From: Aldehydirespirator sp965204875
GTDB taxonomy: Bacteria; Actinomycetota; Acidimicrobiia; Acidimicrobiales; Aldehydirespiratoraceae
Assembly: GCA_965204875.1 (NCBI GenBank)
Contig: CBDBFM010000002.1
Location: forward strand, 1 to 23,360
Reading direction: 5' to 3'
DNA length: 23,360 nucleotides
Below the pieces are notes generated by a model, which was not told the origin of the DNA, made no database searches, and saw only the letters and a list, made by a program, of their open reading frames with translations. Made by a program: the position numbers and the translations under genes. How positions within the stretch are numbered: position 1 is the stretch's first letter; the number at the start of each line of letters is the position of its first letter. Shown piece by piece: positions 13,226-20,410 of the stretch.

Positions 13226-15640
13226 GATGCCGGCTGTGAAGGGCGTGGTGGCGAGGTCGTCGGTGGCGTCGGGAGCGTTGGTCTGTGAACGGATCAGGAA
13301 CACGACGCTGCCTGTCTGACCCGAGGCACTGGTGTCGGGGTCGTCCATCCGGACCGAGAAGATGAGACTGCCGTCAGCGTCGGTGTAACGGGTTCGCCGG
13401 AACTGCAGCCAACCGCTGGACGCCTTGACAGAGTCGGGCTTGATCACAGAATCTGTTGCTCCCGCCCTGTTGACCCGGTTCGCGTGGCCGCCTGTGGGGA
13501 AGTAGAGGCGGTGTACATGGAACGCGGCGCGGCTCGTGCCGTCAGCACCGGCAGTGGTGTCAGCACCGTCGGCATCTTTGAGTTGCACCGTGATGGTCAC
13601 CTCGTCACCGTAATCGGCCGCCACCCGCGTCTTGCTATTCCCGGGTGAGAACGAACTGTCCGTGTCAGCGCCGTTCGACATCACGGTGATGCTGGCAGCA
13701 GCGTTGCCGGCGGGAACGGTCGCGGTCGGCGCAGTACCCGAAGTCGTGCGCACGCCCTCGGACACATGCACATAGAACACATGCAACCGCTTATTCCGCA
13801 GATTGGTGACATCGTTGGAGGCCGGACCGTTGACCTCCTCCAACAAGTGGACAGCCAGCGTGACCTTATCACCGTCAGTGTTCGGGTTCGGGTCCGCCGG
13901 CGCTGCAACAGAGAACGAGACCATTCCCGTGCTGTCGGTCTCCAGGTTAAGATCAGCAACCGTACCAGCCTCGTTACGCTCTGCAATAACCGTCTCACCC
14001 GACAACAGAGGGCATTCACCCTGGAAACCCCTGCAACGCAACTGGATCCAGTCAGCACCAACGAACACATGGGCTGTGTCAGCGCCCTGGGTAACAGCAA
14101 ACGCATGCGCCTTTCTGTTCTCCTGCCGAACATTGAGCAACACGGGGTTGGTGCCGTCCGTGCCGAACGCGGCCCTCTTCACCTTATTGTTGTCGTTCTC
14201 GTCCGTGTGCAACAACTGCACCGTGAACTGCGACCAGTCACCGAACTTCATCTGATAAAATACAGTACCAGCGAGGCCCCCATTACCACTGTCCACAGCC
14301 CTAGTAGCCGCAACAGTCGCATCATCAGCAGTAATGCTCAACGACTCCGCGGCAACCCGACTCAACGGCATAGTAGTCGTCGTAGTGGTCGTGGTCGTTG
14401 TTGTTGTGGTAGTCGTAGTCGTGGTGGTGGTCGTGGTCGTTGTTGTTGTGGTAGTCGTAGTCGTGGTGGTGGTCGTGGTCGTTGTTGTTGTGGTAGTCGT
14501 AGTCGTGGTGGTGGTCGTGGTAGCCGGGGCGGTGGTCGTGGTTGTTGTCGTGGCGGAACCGCCGCCGTCACCGCCGCCGGCGGCGGGCACAACGGCAGTC
14601 GCGGCCGGCACAGTCACAACATCAGCCGCCCCGGCGATCCGCAACTCGAAACCGCCCACATTGTCGTCGTAGGAGTCGCCGCTGTTGCCGGTCCAGACCC
14701 ATACCGTGACACCCCGACCGATAGCAGCGGCGGTCATCTCGTCCAGCTTCACATCGCCATCGGCGCCGGTGACCGGATCACGCGCGTCGATCGCGCACGC
14801 CGTGGAGGTGCGGTTCACGCTCCGCACGAGCGCGTTGCACCCGCCCCGCAGATCAAACGCCCGATAGCGGCGCTGCGTGCTCACATAGAACCCGTCAACC
14901 GGCGCACCAGCCACCGGCATGAACATTGCGTCGCGCACCGACACCACCACCGTGTTGCCATCGGCCTGCGCGGTCACGCCAGCGGGGCGCACACCCGTGT
15001 GCGCCAACCAGCGCGACACGAACGATGCCAGGTTCTTGCGCAGCACACGACCCTCAGGAGCAAACTTGCTCCCGTCCGCGGCGCTGCCCGTCGTCAACCC
15101 CAACTCGAACCCATAACTCGCCGCCGTGCCCACACGTCCCGAACGCGCGTCGCTGAAATGATCCAGGCTGCCCTCGCCGAGCTTCAACGCGCCCGACGCG
15201 TCGAACAGGCCCGGGCTCGCCAACCGCAACAACCCCACAAGCGCCGCCACCGTCTCAGCACGCGTCACCGGCACACCGGACATGGCACCGTCACCCGAGA
15301 GCACACCGGCGGCGGCCAACGCCGCCACAGCACGCCGGGTCTCATTGTCCATCGCGGCGTCGTCATCCATCCCGGCGTCATCTTCGGCGTCACCGAACTC
15401 AACCCCCGCGAGCACCGCCGCCCGATACAACACAAGCGCCAACTCCGCGCGCGACACCACATGACCGGCACCGAACCGGCTGTCAGACGCGCTCACGGCG
15501 ACCCCGTAATACGCCAGACAGTTCACCGCGTCCTCAGCGCCGATACCCGCAACATCCACAAACCCCGCATCCCCCAACGCGTCACCAAAACACGCAGAAA
15601 ACACCGGCAACACATCAGCCTCCGCGCCGCTGCCGCCCAC
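13205..15640 (-). CDS. SLH-domain surface protein, paralogue 3 (5'-truncated, signal peptide lost)
   Basis: The frame has the same plan as paralogue 2. Three SLH repeats (FGDALGDAGFVDVAG, VVSRAELALVLYRAA, PVTRAETVAALVGLL, RKNLASFVSRWLAHTG) are followed by a beta-rich domain, a very long Thr linker (over 50 Thr) and a C-terminal region with two stretches highly diverged from paralogue 2. The leader, poly-G tract and signal peptide are absent. Homology to paralogue 1 stops at 15643, where truncated IS3-type transposase sequence begins. The only start is GTG 15640 (MGGSGAEADV), which would yield a cytoplasmic protein. The gene is therefore probably silent or a pseudogene, though its frame is otherwise intact and could serve as a donor for recombination. 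Its 3' end carries a 17-bp duplication that removes the last two residues. Confidence 0.8.
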   Translation of the reverse strand: MGGSGAEADVLPVFSACFGDALGDAGFVDVAGIGAEDAVNCLAYYGVAVSASDSRFGAGHVVSRAELALVLYRAAVLAGVEFGDAEDDAGMDDDAAMDNETRRAVAALAAAGVLSGDGAMSGVPVTRAETVAALVGLLRLASPGLFDASGALKLGEGSLDHFSDARSGRVGTAASYGFELGLTTGSAADGSKFAPEGRVLRKNLASFVSRWLAHTGVRPAGVTAQADGNTVVVSVRDAMFMPVAGAPVDGFYVSTQRRYRAFDLRGGCNALVRSVNRTSTACAIDARDPVTGADGDVKLDEMTAAAIGRGVTVWVWTGNSGDSYDDNVGGFELRIAGAADVVTVPAATAVVPAAGGGDGGGSATTTTTTTAPATTTTTTTTTTTTTTTTTTTTTTTTTTTTTTTTTTTTTTTTTTTTTTTTTTMPLSRVAAESLSITADDATVAATRAVDSGNGGLAGTVFYQMKFGDWSQFTVQLLHTDENDNNKVKRAAFGTDGTNPVLLNVRQENRKAHAFAVTQGADTAHVFVGADWIQLRCRGFQGECPLLSGETVIAERNEAGTVADLNLETDSTGMVSFSVAAPADPNPNTDGDKVTLAVHLLEEVNGPASNDVTNLRNKRLHVFYVHVSEGVRTTSGTAPTATVPAGNAAASITVMSNGADTDSSFSPGNSKTRVAADYGDEVTITVQLKDADGADTTAGADGTSRAAFHVHRLYFPTGGHANRVNRAGATDSVIKPDSVKASSGWLQFRRTRYTDADGSLIFSVRMDDPDTSASGQTGSVVFLIRSQTNAPDATDDLATTPFTAGIVRLSEP
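14390..14521 (-). repeat. 42-bp minisatellite in the Thr linker of SLH paralogue 3
   Basis: Three perfect 42-base units (14390-14431, 14432-14473, 14474-14515) plus six bases of a fourth each encode 14 threonines. The unit is longer than the trinucleotide period, so whole blocks of 14 residues have been duplicated. Confidence 0.95.
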
Positions 15641-16238
15641 AGGTGAGCCCTTTGCGGGTGTGTGCGGCCATTGTCAGTGCGTCTTGTGCTAGTTGGGTGT
15701 TGATGCGGTCGCTCATCTGGTAGCCCAGCAGGCGCCGGCTGCCCAGATCGAGCACCACAGCCAGGTAGAGCCAGCCCTCACCGGTGCGAATGTAGGTGAT
15801 GTCCGACACCCACGCCCGATCCGGCGCACCGACACCGAAATCCCGGCGCAGCAGATCAGGCGGCCGCGCATCGGTGTTTCGTGAGGGTGTGGTGGTGCGC
15901 TTGGGGCGCCGCTTGCGGATCCCTGCGATGCCGTTGCTGCGCATCAGCCGCTCCACCCGCTTGTGGTTCACCTTATGGCCTCTGGCCTGCAGTTCCGCCG
16001 TAACGCGCGGCGACCCGTAAACCCCACCCGAAGCATCATGGATGCCGCGGATCTCGGCCACCATCTGCGCCTCGGCCCGCTCGGCTGCCGTCGGACCCCG
16101 CCGCTGCCGGCGGTGCCACCCATAGAACGCCTGCGGCGACACGCGGGCGGCCTCACAGCACAACCTCGTCGGGAATCCCATGGCCCTTTGAGCCAGCACC
16201 CACCGATAGCGGGTCACTGTCCCAACTCCCTCACCCAA
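15615..16238 (-). pseudogene. IS3-family transposase OrfB, 3'-truncated
   Basis: The first 200 residues match an IS3-type integrase-like transposase: VSPQAFYGWHRRQRRGPT, GVYGSPRVTAELQARGHKV, RVERLMRSNGIAGI, then WVSDITYI with the first catalytic Asp and LYLAVVLDLGSRRLLGY. The frame then leaves the family after AAHTRKGLT at position 15644 and ends eight residues later in SLH-gene sequence. The region normally holding the second Asp (HSDRGSQY type) and the Glu, about 80-90 residues, is absent, so the protein is inactive. It overlaps orfA, as needed for programmed frameshifting in this family. Confidence 0.85.
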
Positions 16239-16584
16239 AAGGCCGTTGCTCGTTTGAGCAGCTCACGCTCCTGACGCAAACGCACGTTCTCACGCCGCAG
16301 GCTCACCAGCTCCGCCCGCTCCGCCGTCGTGAGACCCTCACGCTCACCGGCATCGACGCGCGCCTGGCGCACCCAGTTCCCCAGATTCGACGCCCCCACC
16401 CCCAACGCCCGAGCCACCGACGCGATACTCCGACCCTCCTCAAGCACCAACGCCACCGCATCAGCCTTGAACTCCCCCGGAAACACCCGCCGCACCCGAC
16501 CCGGACCCGCACGCGCCAGATGCTGCTGCTGCTGCTGATCATCCATAGACGACATGCCTACCTCCTAAACGAGGTGACCGGTCA
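15644..16584 (-). mobile_element. Truncated IS3-family insertion sequence
   Basis: The element has the IS3 layout of orfA and orfB with a 25-base overlap. Its orfA end is intact and finishes with TGACCGGTCA (16575-16584, palindromic), an expected TG-start terminus. The orfB end is missing: sequence stops at 15643/15644 inside orfB, so the second terminal repeat and two of the three DDE catalytic residues are gone. The element cannot move by itself. One side abuts SLH paralogue 3 and the other abuts a beheaded VapB gene, so the flanks no longer represent a simple insertion site. Confidence 0.85.
16214..16555 (-). CDS. IS3-family transposase OrfA
   Basis: This is a 113-residue protein with an N-terminal Gln run (six CAG/CAR-type codons). 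A helix-turn-helix (FPGEFKADAVALVLEEG, SIASVARALGVGASNLGNWV) recognises the IS ends, and a leucine-zipper-like coiled coil follows (AERAELVSLRRENVRLRQER, then LLKRATAFW). AGGAGG lies five bases before the ATG at 16555. The overlap with orfB would allow a -1 frameshift fusion. It is intact but useless without the missing part of orfB. Confidence 0.85.
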   Translation of the reverse strand: MSSMDDQQQQQHLARAGPGRVRRVFPGEFKADAVALVLEEGRSIASVARALGVGASNLGNWVRQARVDAGEREGLTTAERAELVSLRRENVRLRQERELLKRATAFWVRELGQ

Positions 16585-16810
16585 ACGGGGGGAAGCCCCA
16601 CTGGCGCTCCTCACTGGTGAGACGAAGACCGAGGCAATCACGGTGGCGCTCAGAGAACGCTTGGAGCGCGAGATGCGCAGGCGCAGCACCGAGGAACGCC
16701 TTCGGTCGCTGCGGGAGATCTCCGCTAGTTGCGCCAGCCTGCTGGACAAGGGGTCCGCGGAGGTTGATCATGGCGAACTCCTCTACGACCAGTACGGCCT
16801 GCCCAAGTGA
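16585..16810 (+). pseudogene. VapB-type antitoxin, 5'-truncated at the IS end
   Basis: The reading frame to the stop at 16810 contains LALLTGETKTEAITVALRER and ends in DHGELLYDQYGLPK, as in the Rv0623-like VapB antitoxins. The usual first 15-20 residues that begin the DNA-binding part are missing, because the IS terminus lies just upstream at 16584. No VapC (PIN-domain) gene follows. Only GTGATCGCTGACACG overlaps the stop, where a VapC start would be, before unrelated sequence begins. The antitoxin is an orphan and probably not expressed properly. Confidence 0.7.
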
Positions 16811-17809
16811 TCGCTGACACGCTCGCCCCAGAGGGAGCTGATCGGGAGTGCCCAGAGGCGGTCGCCTAGCGGGAACGCCGAGGGGCCGGTGTGAAGCACG
16901 ATGCCGGCAAGAAGCCTGTCGCCTATGTGATCACGCAGCCAGGCGAGGTGGCGTGCATCATCGGGCGAGGGCGCGGCCGTGGCCTTTATCTCGATGGCGA
17001 CCAAGTGCTGCGAGTCGAGTTCGGCGACGACGTCTATCTCATGGCGCCCGTGGTGCTGCCAGAGGTGATAGAGCCGGCAGCGGTGCTCGCTGACCGCCGC
17101 CTGGGCCCGCAGTTGCGCCACCGCCAATGTCTCAAGCAGGCGACCCAGCAGGTTGCCGTCACGCCTGGCTGAGCGATCGGTGGCACCCGTCACGGACGCC
17201 AGCAGCGAAGGATCCGCCAGGAACCGCTTCCGAGCGAGCGACAGCCGCTTGAGTCGGTTCGTCGTCCAGGCCGGCAGCTCATCGACGATGTGAAGCCGGC
17301 CGAGCAGATCCAGGTAGCGCACCGCGGTGCGCCGGTTGATGCCCGCAGCATCACAGAGGGTCGTGTCGTCAACGACACCGGCCGAGTTGAGCGCGTATGC
17401 CTCGAAGAAGCGGGCCAGCCTCGCACTGTCGTAGCCTCCGCCGGCCATCTGAGAGTCAGATGACCGTTGGCGAGCAGTCGGGCGTGCCCGAGACGCCGCT
17501 GGTGGACCGGATGAAGCGTCCCGGGCGGGGTTCGGCGTCACAGGCCCTCTTGACGGCGCCCAGCACTTGGGGCACCTCCTGCCACTCGTCCAGCAGGACG
17601 GGTTCGGCCAGGCCCTCGAGCGCTGCGTCGGGATCGGCCGCGACCGCCAAGGCCTCGGCTCGGCGATCCAGCCGGATCACGGTACGGGCGTAGCGCGCCG
17701 CGGTGGTGGTCTTCCCCGAGGCCCTCGGACCGACCAGCGCCAAGGCTGGAAGCTCTTTGAGAAGTGCAGCGATGAGCGGTTCCGCGAGACGCTCCAGGTA
17801 CTCGGCCAC
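16783..17809 (-). pseudogene. AAA ATPase with DUF4143 domain, broken by internal deletion and frameshift
   Basis: Two frames on the same strand make up one gene. The 5' frame (17456-17809) has Walker A GPRASGKTTT (residues 27-36) and Walker B VLLDEWQEVP (71-80), then reaches RPGRFIRSTS and runs into an unrelated short tail. The 3' frame (16783-17541) resumes at ARLARFFEAYALNSAGVVDD, continues with LPAWTTNRLKRL, and ends in a nuclease-like segment (HEIDVVAE then LVAIEIKA) and DRLWALPISSLW. Intact relatives have roughly 100 residues between these parts. The likely history is loss of about 300 bases near 17470-17515 plus a frame change. Such ATPases are common beside toxin-antitoxin and mobile genes and have no firm function. 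Confidence 0.75.
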
Positions 17810-17908
17810 CCCGCCAGACTACCGGCCATTGACACCTGACACTGCACAGATTTGACACGCCAGAGTACCGATATTGGACATCGGATGAGGCGAATGCCTC
17901 GAGTGATC

Positions 17909-18664
17909 TCACTGTGAGTGCTCGTTCGGGTGGGCGGCTTCGGACAGCAGCGATGCGGCTGCTGCGTCAACGATGGCGGTGACGTTGCGATGAAGCTGCA
18001 ACGCCGAGGCCGGCAGTGCCTCGCTGAGGGGACCCTCGATGGCCAGTGAGACGGCTCTTGCCTTGTGCTTGCCGCAGGCTATGAGAAGCAACTTCTCGGC
18101 GGCGAGGATGGTGCTGATGCCTTGGGTGATCGCGGTTGCGGGCATAGATGTGCCGGACGCAAAGATAGCTGCATTGTCGGCCAGCGTCCGCTGGCTCAGG
18201 CGCACCACACGTGTCGTGCTGCTGAAGACCGATCCCGGTTCATTGAAGGCGATGTGCCCATTCGTTCCTATCCCGAGCAGTTGCAGGCCGATCTGTGCGC
18301 TGCGCACCTGCCGCTCGTATTCTTCGCATGCAGCATGCAGGTCGGCAGCATGAGGATCCGGGCCATGAACCGCGTCCGCAGGCAGGTCGGTCCGCTGAAC
18401 CAGCAGCCGCTTGACGGTGTTGGCAAATGTGCTCGGGTCGTGCCGTTCGAGGCCGATGTACTCGTCGAGCAGGTAAACCTCCGTGCGAGTCATGCTCAGC
18501 CTTCCCAGCCGGTAGCGTCGCACGACCTCAGCGAAGGGTTCCTCCATGGTGGCGCCGGTCGCGACTCCCAGCACCGCCGGCGCAGCCTCGTTCAGGAACC
18601 GTTCAATGATGTCGGCTGCCGCTTGTGCGGCCGCCGCTTGATCCCGGACCGCGTGCAACCTCAT
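17909..18664 (-). CDS. nagB: Glucosamine-6-phosphate deaminase / isomerase family protein
   Basis: NagB converts glucosamine-6-phosphate to fructose-6-phosphate and ammonia. The family pattern is clear. VLGVATGAT forms the phosphate loop (31-39), LLDEYIGL (65-72) holds the catalytic-region Asp, GIGTNGHIAFNEPG (131-144) holds the ring-opening His137 and Glu142, and SSTTRVVRLSQRT follows. In the E. coli enzyme the residue before GH is Asp, whereas here it is Asn, a change I recall in other bacterial members. Length (251) is normal. It is the last gene of the sugar operon, 142 bases after the kinase gene, so it could have its own regulation. The real substrate could be another amino-sugar phosphate. 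The start has only a weak, distant GGAG. Confidence 0.88.
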   Translation of the reverse strand: MRLHAVRDQAAAAQAAADIIERFLNEAAPAVLGVATGATMEEPFAEVVRRYRLGRLSMTRTEVYLLDEYIGLERHDPSTFANTVKRLLVQRTDLPADAVHGPDPHAADLHAACEEYERQVRSAQIGLQLLGIGTNGHIAFNEPGSVFSSTTRVVRLSQRTLADNAAIFASGTSMPATAITQGISTILAAEKLLLIACGKHKARAVSLAIEGPLSEALPASALQLHRNVTAIVDAAAASLLSEAAHPNEHSQ

Positions 18665-18731
18665 CGCTGATCAACGCTCCGGCTGTGTCCGCACGCTCCA
18701 CAGCCCGCCATCAGCCAGCGTCGCCCAATCC

Positions 18732-18829
18732 GACTAGCTGCCTGCTGAACGCGAGTCGGCCACCACCGACCGGCCCGCCAACCGCACCTCAAGTCGCTCT
18801 TTCCGGCTAGCTGTCTGCTGAGCGCGAGT
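18732..18829 (-). repeat. Duplicated 3' end of the kinase gene
   Basis: The last 25 bases or so of the kinase gene, including its stop (18805-18829), recur at 18732-18756 in the gap before nagB with 22 of 25 matches, 73 bases away. The extra copy also contains a TAG in the matching position. Confidence 0.75.
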
Positions 18830-19634
18830 GCTGTACCGCCGCGGCCGCCCCGACGATTCCGGCATGCAGCCTGAGATGGGCCGCGGTCACCGGCTGGGAC
18901 AACTTCAGGCGGGATGAGTATTGCTGGAAGTTCTCGCTCAGCCCCCCGCCCAGAACCCACCGGACCGGATTGAGCATGGTCTCCAGCTGGTCGAAGTAAG
19001 GCTGCGCGCGTTGCGCCCACTCCACAGGTGACAGCTCATCCTCCAAGATGGCGCGCCCCGATGCCACATCCTCAAACCGCCCGGCGGGACCATGAAGCCC
19101 GCCCAACTCGGAGTTCGCGATGAGGCTGCCATCGTGGATCAGGGCACTGCCGATGCCGGTTCCAAAGGTGAGCACTATGGTCAGGCCGTCCCTAGGGCCA
19201 TCAGAACAGCCGTAGGTGAGTTCCGCTAGCCCGGCGGCGTCGGCATCGTTGATGAGCACAGTTCCGGCGTCGCCCGCGTCCCGAAGGCAGTCCAGTGCAC
19301 CGTCCCGTTCCCAGGCAGCGGACAGGTTCGGCGCGTGACACAGCCGAGAGCCGGTGATCACCCCTGGCAGCGCCACACCGACACGATCATCCCAGTTCTC
19401 GGATGCTGCGATCTGGCGTATGAGGGACGCCACCTGCTCGGGTGTCGCCGCGTCAGGTGTCGGCGTGCTGTGGATCCGTCCTGCAAGCTGACCTGTGCTC
19501 AGGTTGACGAGAGCACCCTTGATACTGGTACCGCCAACATCGACGCCGAGCTGTGCGTTCGGGTTGATGCCATTGACAAGCGCCGGCTGCGCCAGGGAGG
19601 CTCCGGGATCTAGGGCCGGTCCGGAGATCTTCAT
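18807..19634 (-). CDS. ROK-family sugar kinase, polyphosphate-glucokinase-like
   Basis: The phosphate-binding motif is LGVDVGGTSIKGALV (29-43). Other signatures are VGVALPGVITG, VLINDADAAGLAE with the catalytic Asp, LTFGTGIGSALIHDG, and SPVEWAQRAQPYFDQLE with WVLGGGLSENF near the end. That order, and the short length (275), fit the polyphosphate/ATP glucokinase branch typical of actinomycetes, though the sugar substrate need not be glucose. It is probably cytoplasmic and phosphorylates the sugar delivered by the linked ABC transporter. Its ATG overlaps the stop of the ABC ATPase gene (ATGA), so translation is coupled. The zinc-binding Cys cluster seen in many sugar-specific ROK kinases is absent, as in PPGK. 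Confidence 0.82.
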   Translation of the reverse strand: MKISGPALDPGASLAQPALVNGINPNAQLGVDVGGTSIKGALVNLSTGQLAGRIHSTPTPDAATPEQVASLIRQIAASENWDDRVGVALPGVITGSRLCHAPNLSAAWERDGALDCLRDAGDAGTVLINDADAAGLAELTYGCSDGPRDGLTIVLTFGTGIGSALIHDGSLIANSELGGLHGPAGRFEDVASGRAILEDELSPVEWAQRAQPYFDQLETMLNPVRWVLGGGLSENFQQYSSRLKLSQPVTAAHLRLHAGIVGAAAAVQHSRSADS

Positions 19635-20410
19635 GGGGAGCTTCGCTGGGCCTTGGCACCGGTGATGTAGGCGACCAGGTCGTCCTTGGTGGTGTCGCTG
19701 ACAAGAACGTCCGCGGTCTTGCGCCCTTGACGAAGCACCACCGCCCGATCGCAGACCTCGCCGACTCGATCCATATTGTGCGTGATGAGCAGTACCGCTG
19801 CGCCAGCCTCGCGCAGGCCTCTTATCATCTCCAACACACGGGCAGCCTGCTGCACGCCCAGCGCGGCCGCCGGCTCGTCAAGCATCACGATCTGCTGCCC
19901 CCAGGCGGTGGCCCGCCCGATCGCCACAGCCTGACGCTGCCCGCCCGAGAGCGTCCCCATCCGGTGGCGCAACGAGGGAATCCGGATACCGAGCCCCTCC
20001 AGGATGCGCTCGCTTTCGTCTCTCATGCGCTTCTTGTCCAACACGCCGAGCCAGGCTCCAACCGGGCCGCCTCGGGTGTGTTCACGGTTCAAGAAGAGGT
20101 TCTCGGCCACGTCGAGTGTGTCGATGACGGCAAGCGTCTGATGCACCGTCTCGATGCCCAAGGCTCGAGCCGCCTCCGGAGAGGTGATCACGACCTCGGT
20201 TCCGTCGACTCTCACCACACCTGCCTCGGGCGCGTAAACCCCGGCCACGCATTTCACGAGCGTCGACTTGCCCGCGCCGTTGTCACCCAGCAGGGCCGTG
20301 ACCTCGCCGTAGTGGAGCCTCAGCGTCACGCTGTCCAGGGCCTGCACCGCCCGAAAGGACTTGCACAGGCCCTCAACCTCAAGCGCCGCCAACGCTGCAG
20401 GAGCCTTCAT
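19631..20410 (-). CDS. Sugar ABC transporter ATP-binding protein
   Basis: This is a single-domain ATPase of 259 residues: Walker A LLGDNGAGKST (41-50), Q-loop VHQTLAVIDTLDVAENLFL, signature TLSGGQRQ (153-160), Walker B IVMLDEPAAALG (174-185) and switch His in LLITHNMDRV. It resembles one half of RbsA-type ATPases (QTLAVIDTLDVAENLFLNRE), as in one-domain FrcA-like proteins, and probably works as a homodimer with the permease at 21665-22669. Its ATG overlaps the TGA of the YhfX-like gene (ATGA), and its own stop overlaps the kinase start. Confidence 0.93.
   Translation of the reverse strand: MKAPAALAALEVEGLCKSFRAVQALDSVTLRLHYGEVTALLGDNGAGKSTLVKCVAGVYAPEAGVVRVDGTEVVITSPEAARALGIETVHQTLAVIDTLDVAENLFLNREHTRGGPVGAWLGVLDKKRMRDESERILEGLGIRIPSLRHRMGTLSGGQRQAVAIGRATAWGQQIVMLDEPAAALGVQQAARVLEMIRGLREAGAAVLLITHNMDRVGEVCDRAVVLRQGRKTADVLVSDTTKDDLVAYITGAKAQRSSP

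Noticed and set aside
14390..14521. CRISPR-like array from the regular repeats
   Set aside because: Units are contiguous with no spacers, are built of ACN codons and lie in frame in a coding region. The 15-bp repeats elsewhere also lack spacers, and no cas gene is present.
13766..15646. Very long plus-strand open frame opposite SLH paralogue 3
   Set aside because: It is the antisense shadow of a GC-rich gene. The translation is Arg/His/Gln-rich with no domain, and it follows the codon bias of the minus-strand gene.
16808..16830. Remnant of a vapC start codon overlapping the vapB stop
   Set aside because: Only about five codons (V-I-A-D-T) resemble a PIN-domain start, too short to annotate as a gene. 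It is mentioned in the vapB entry.
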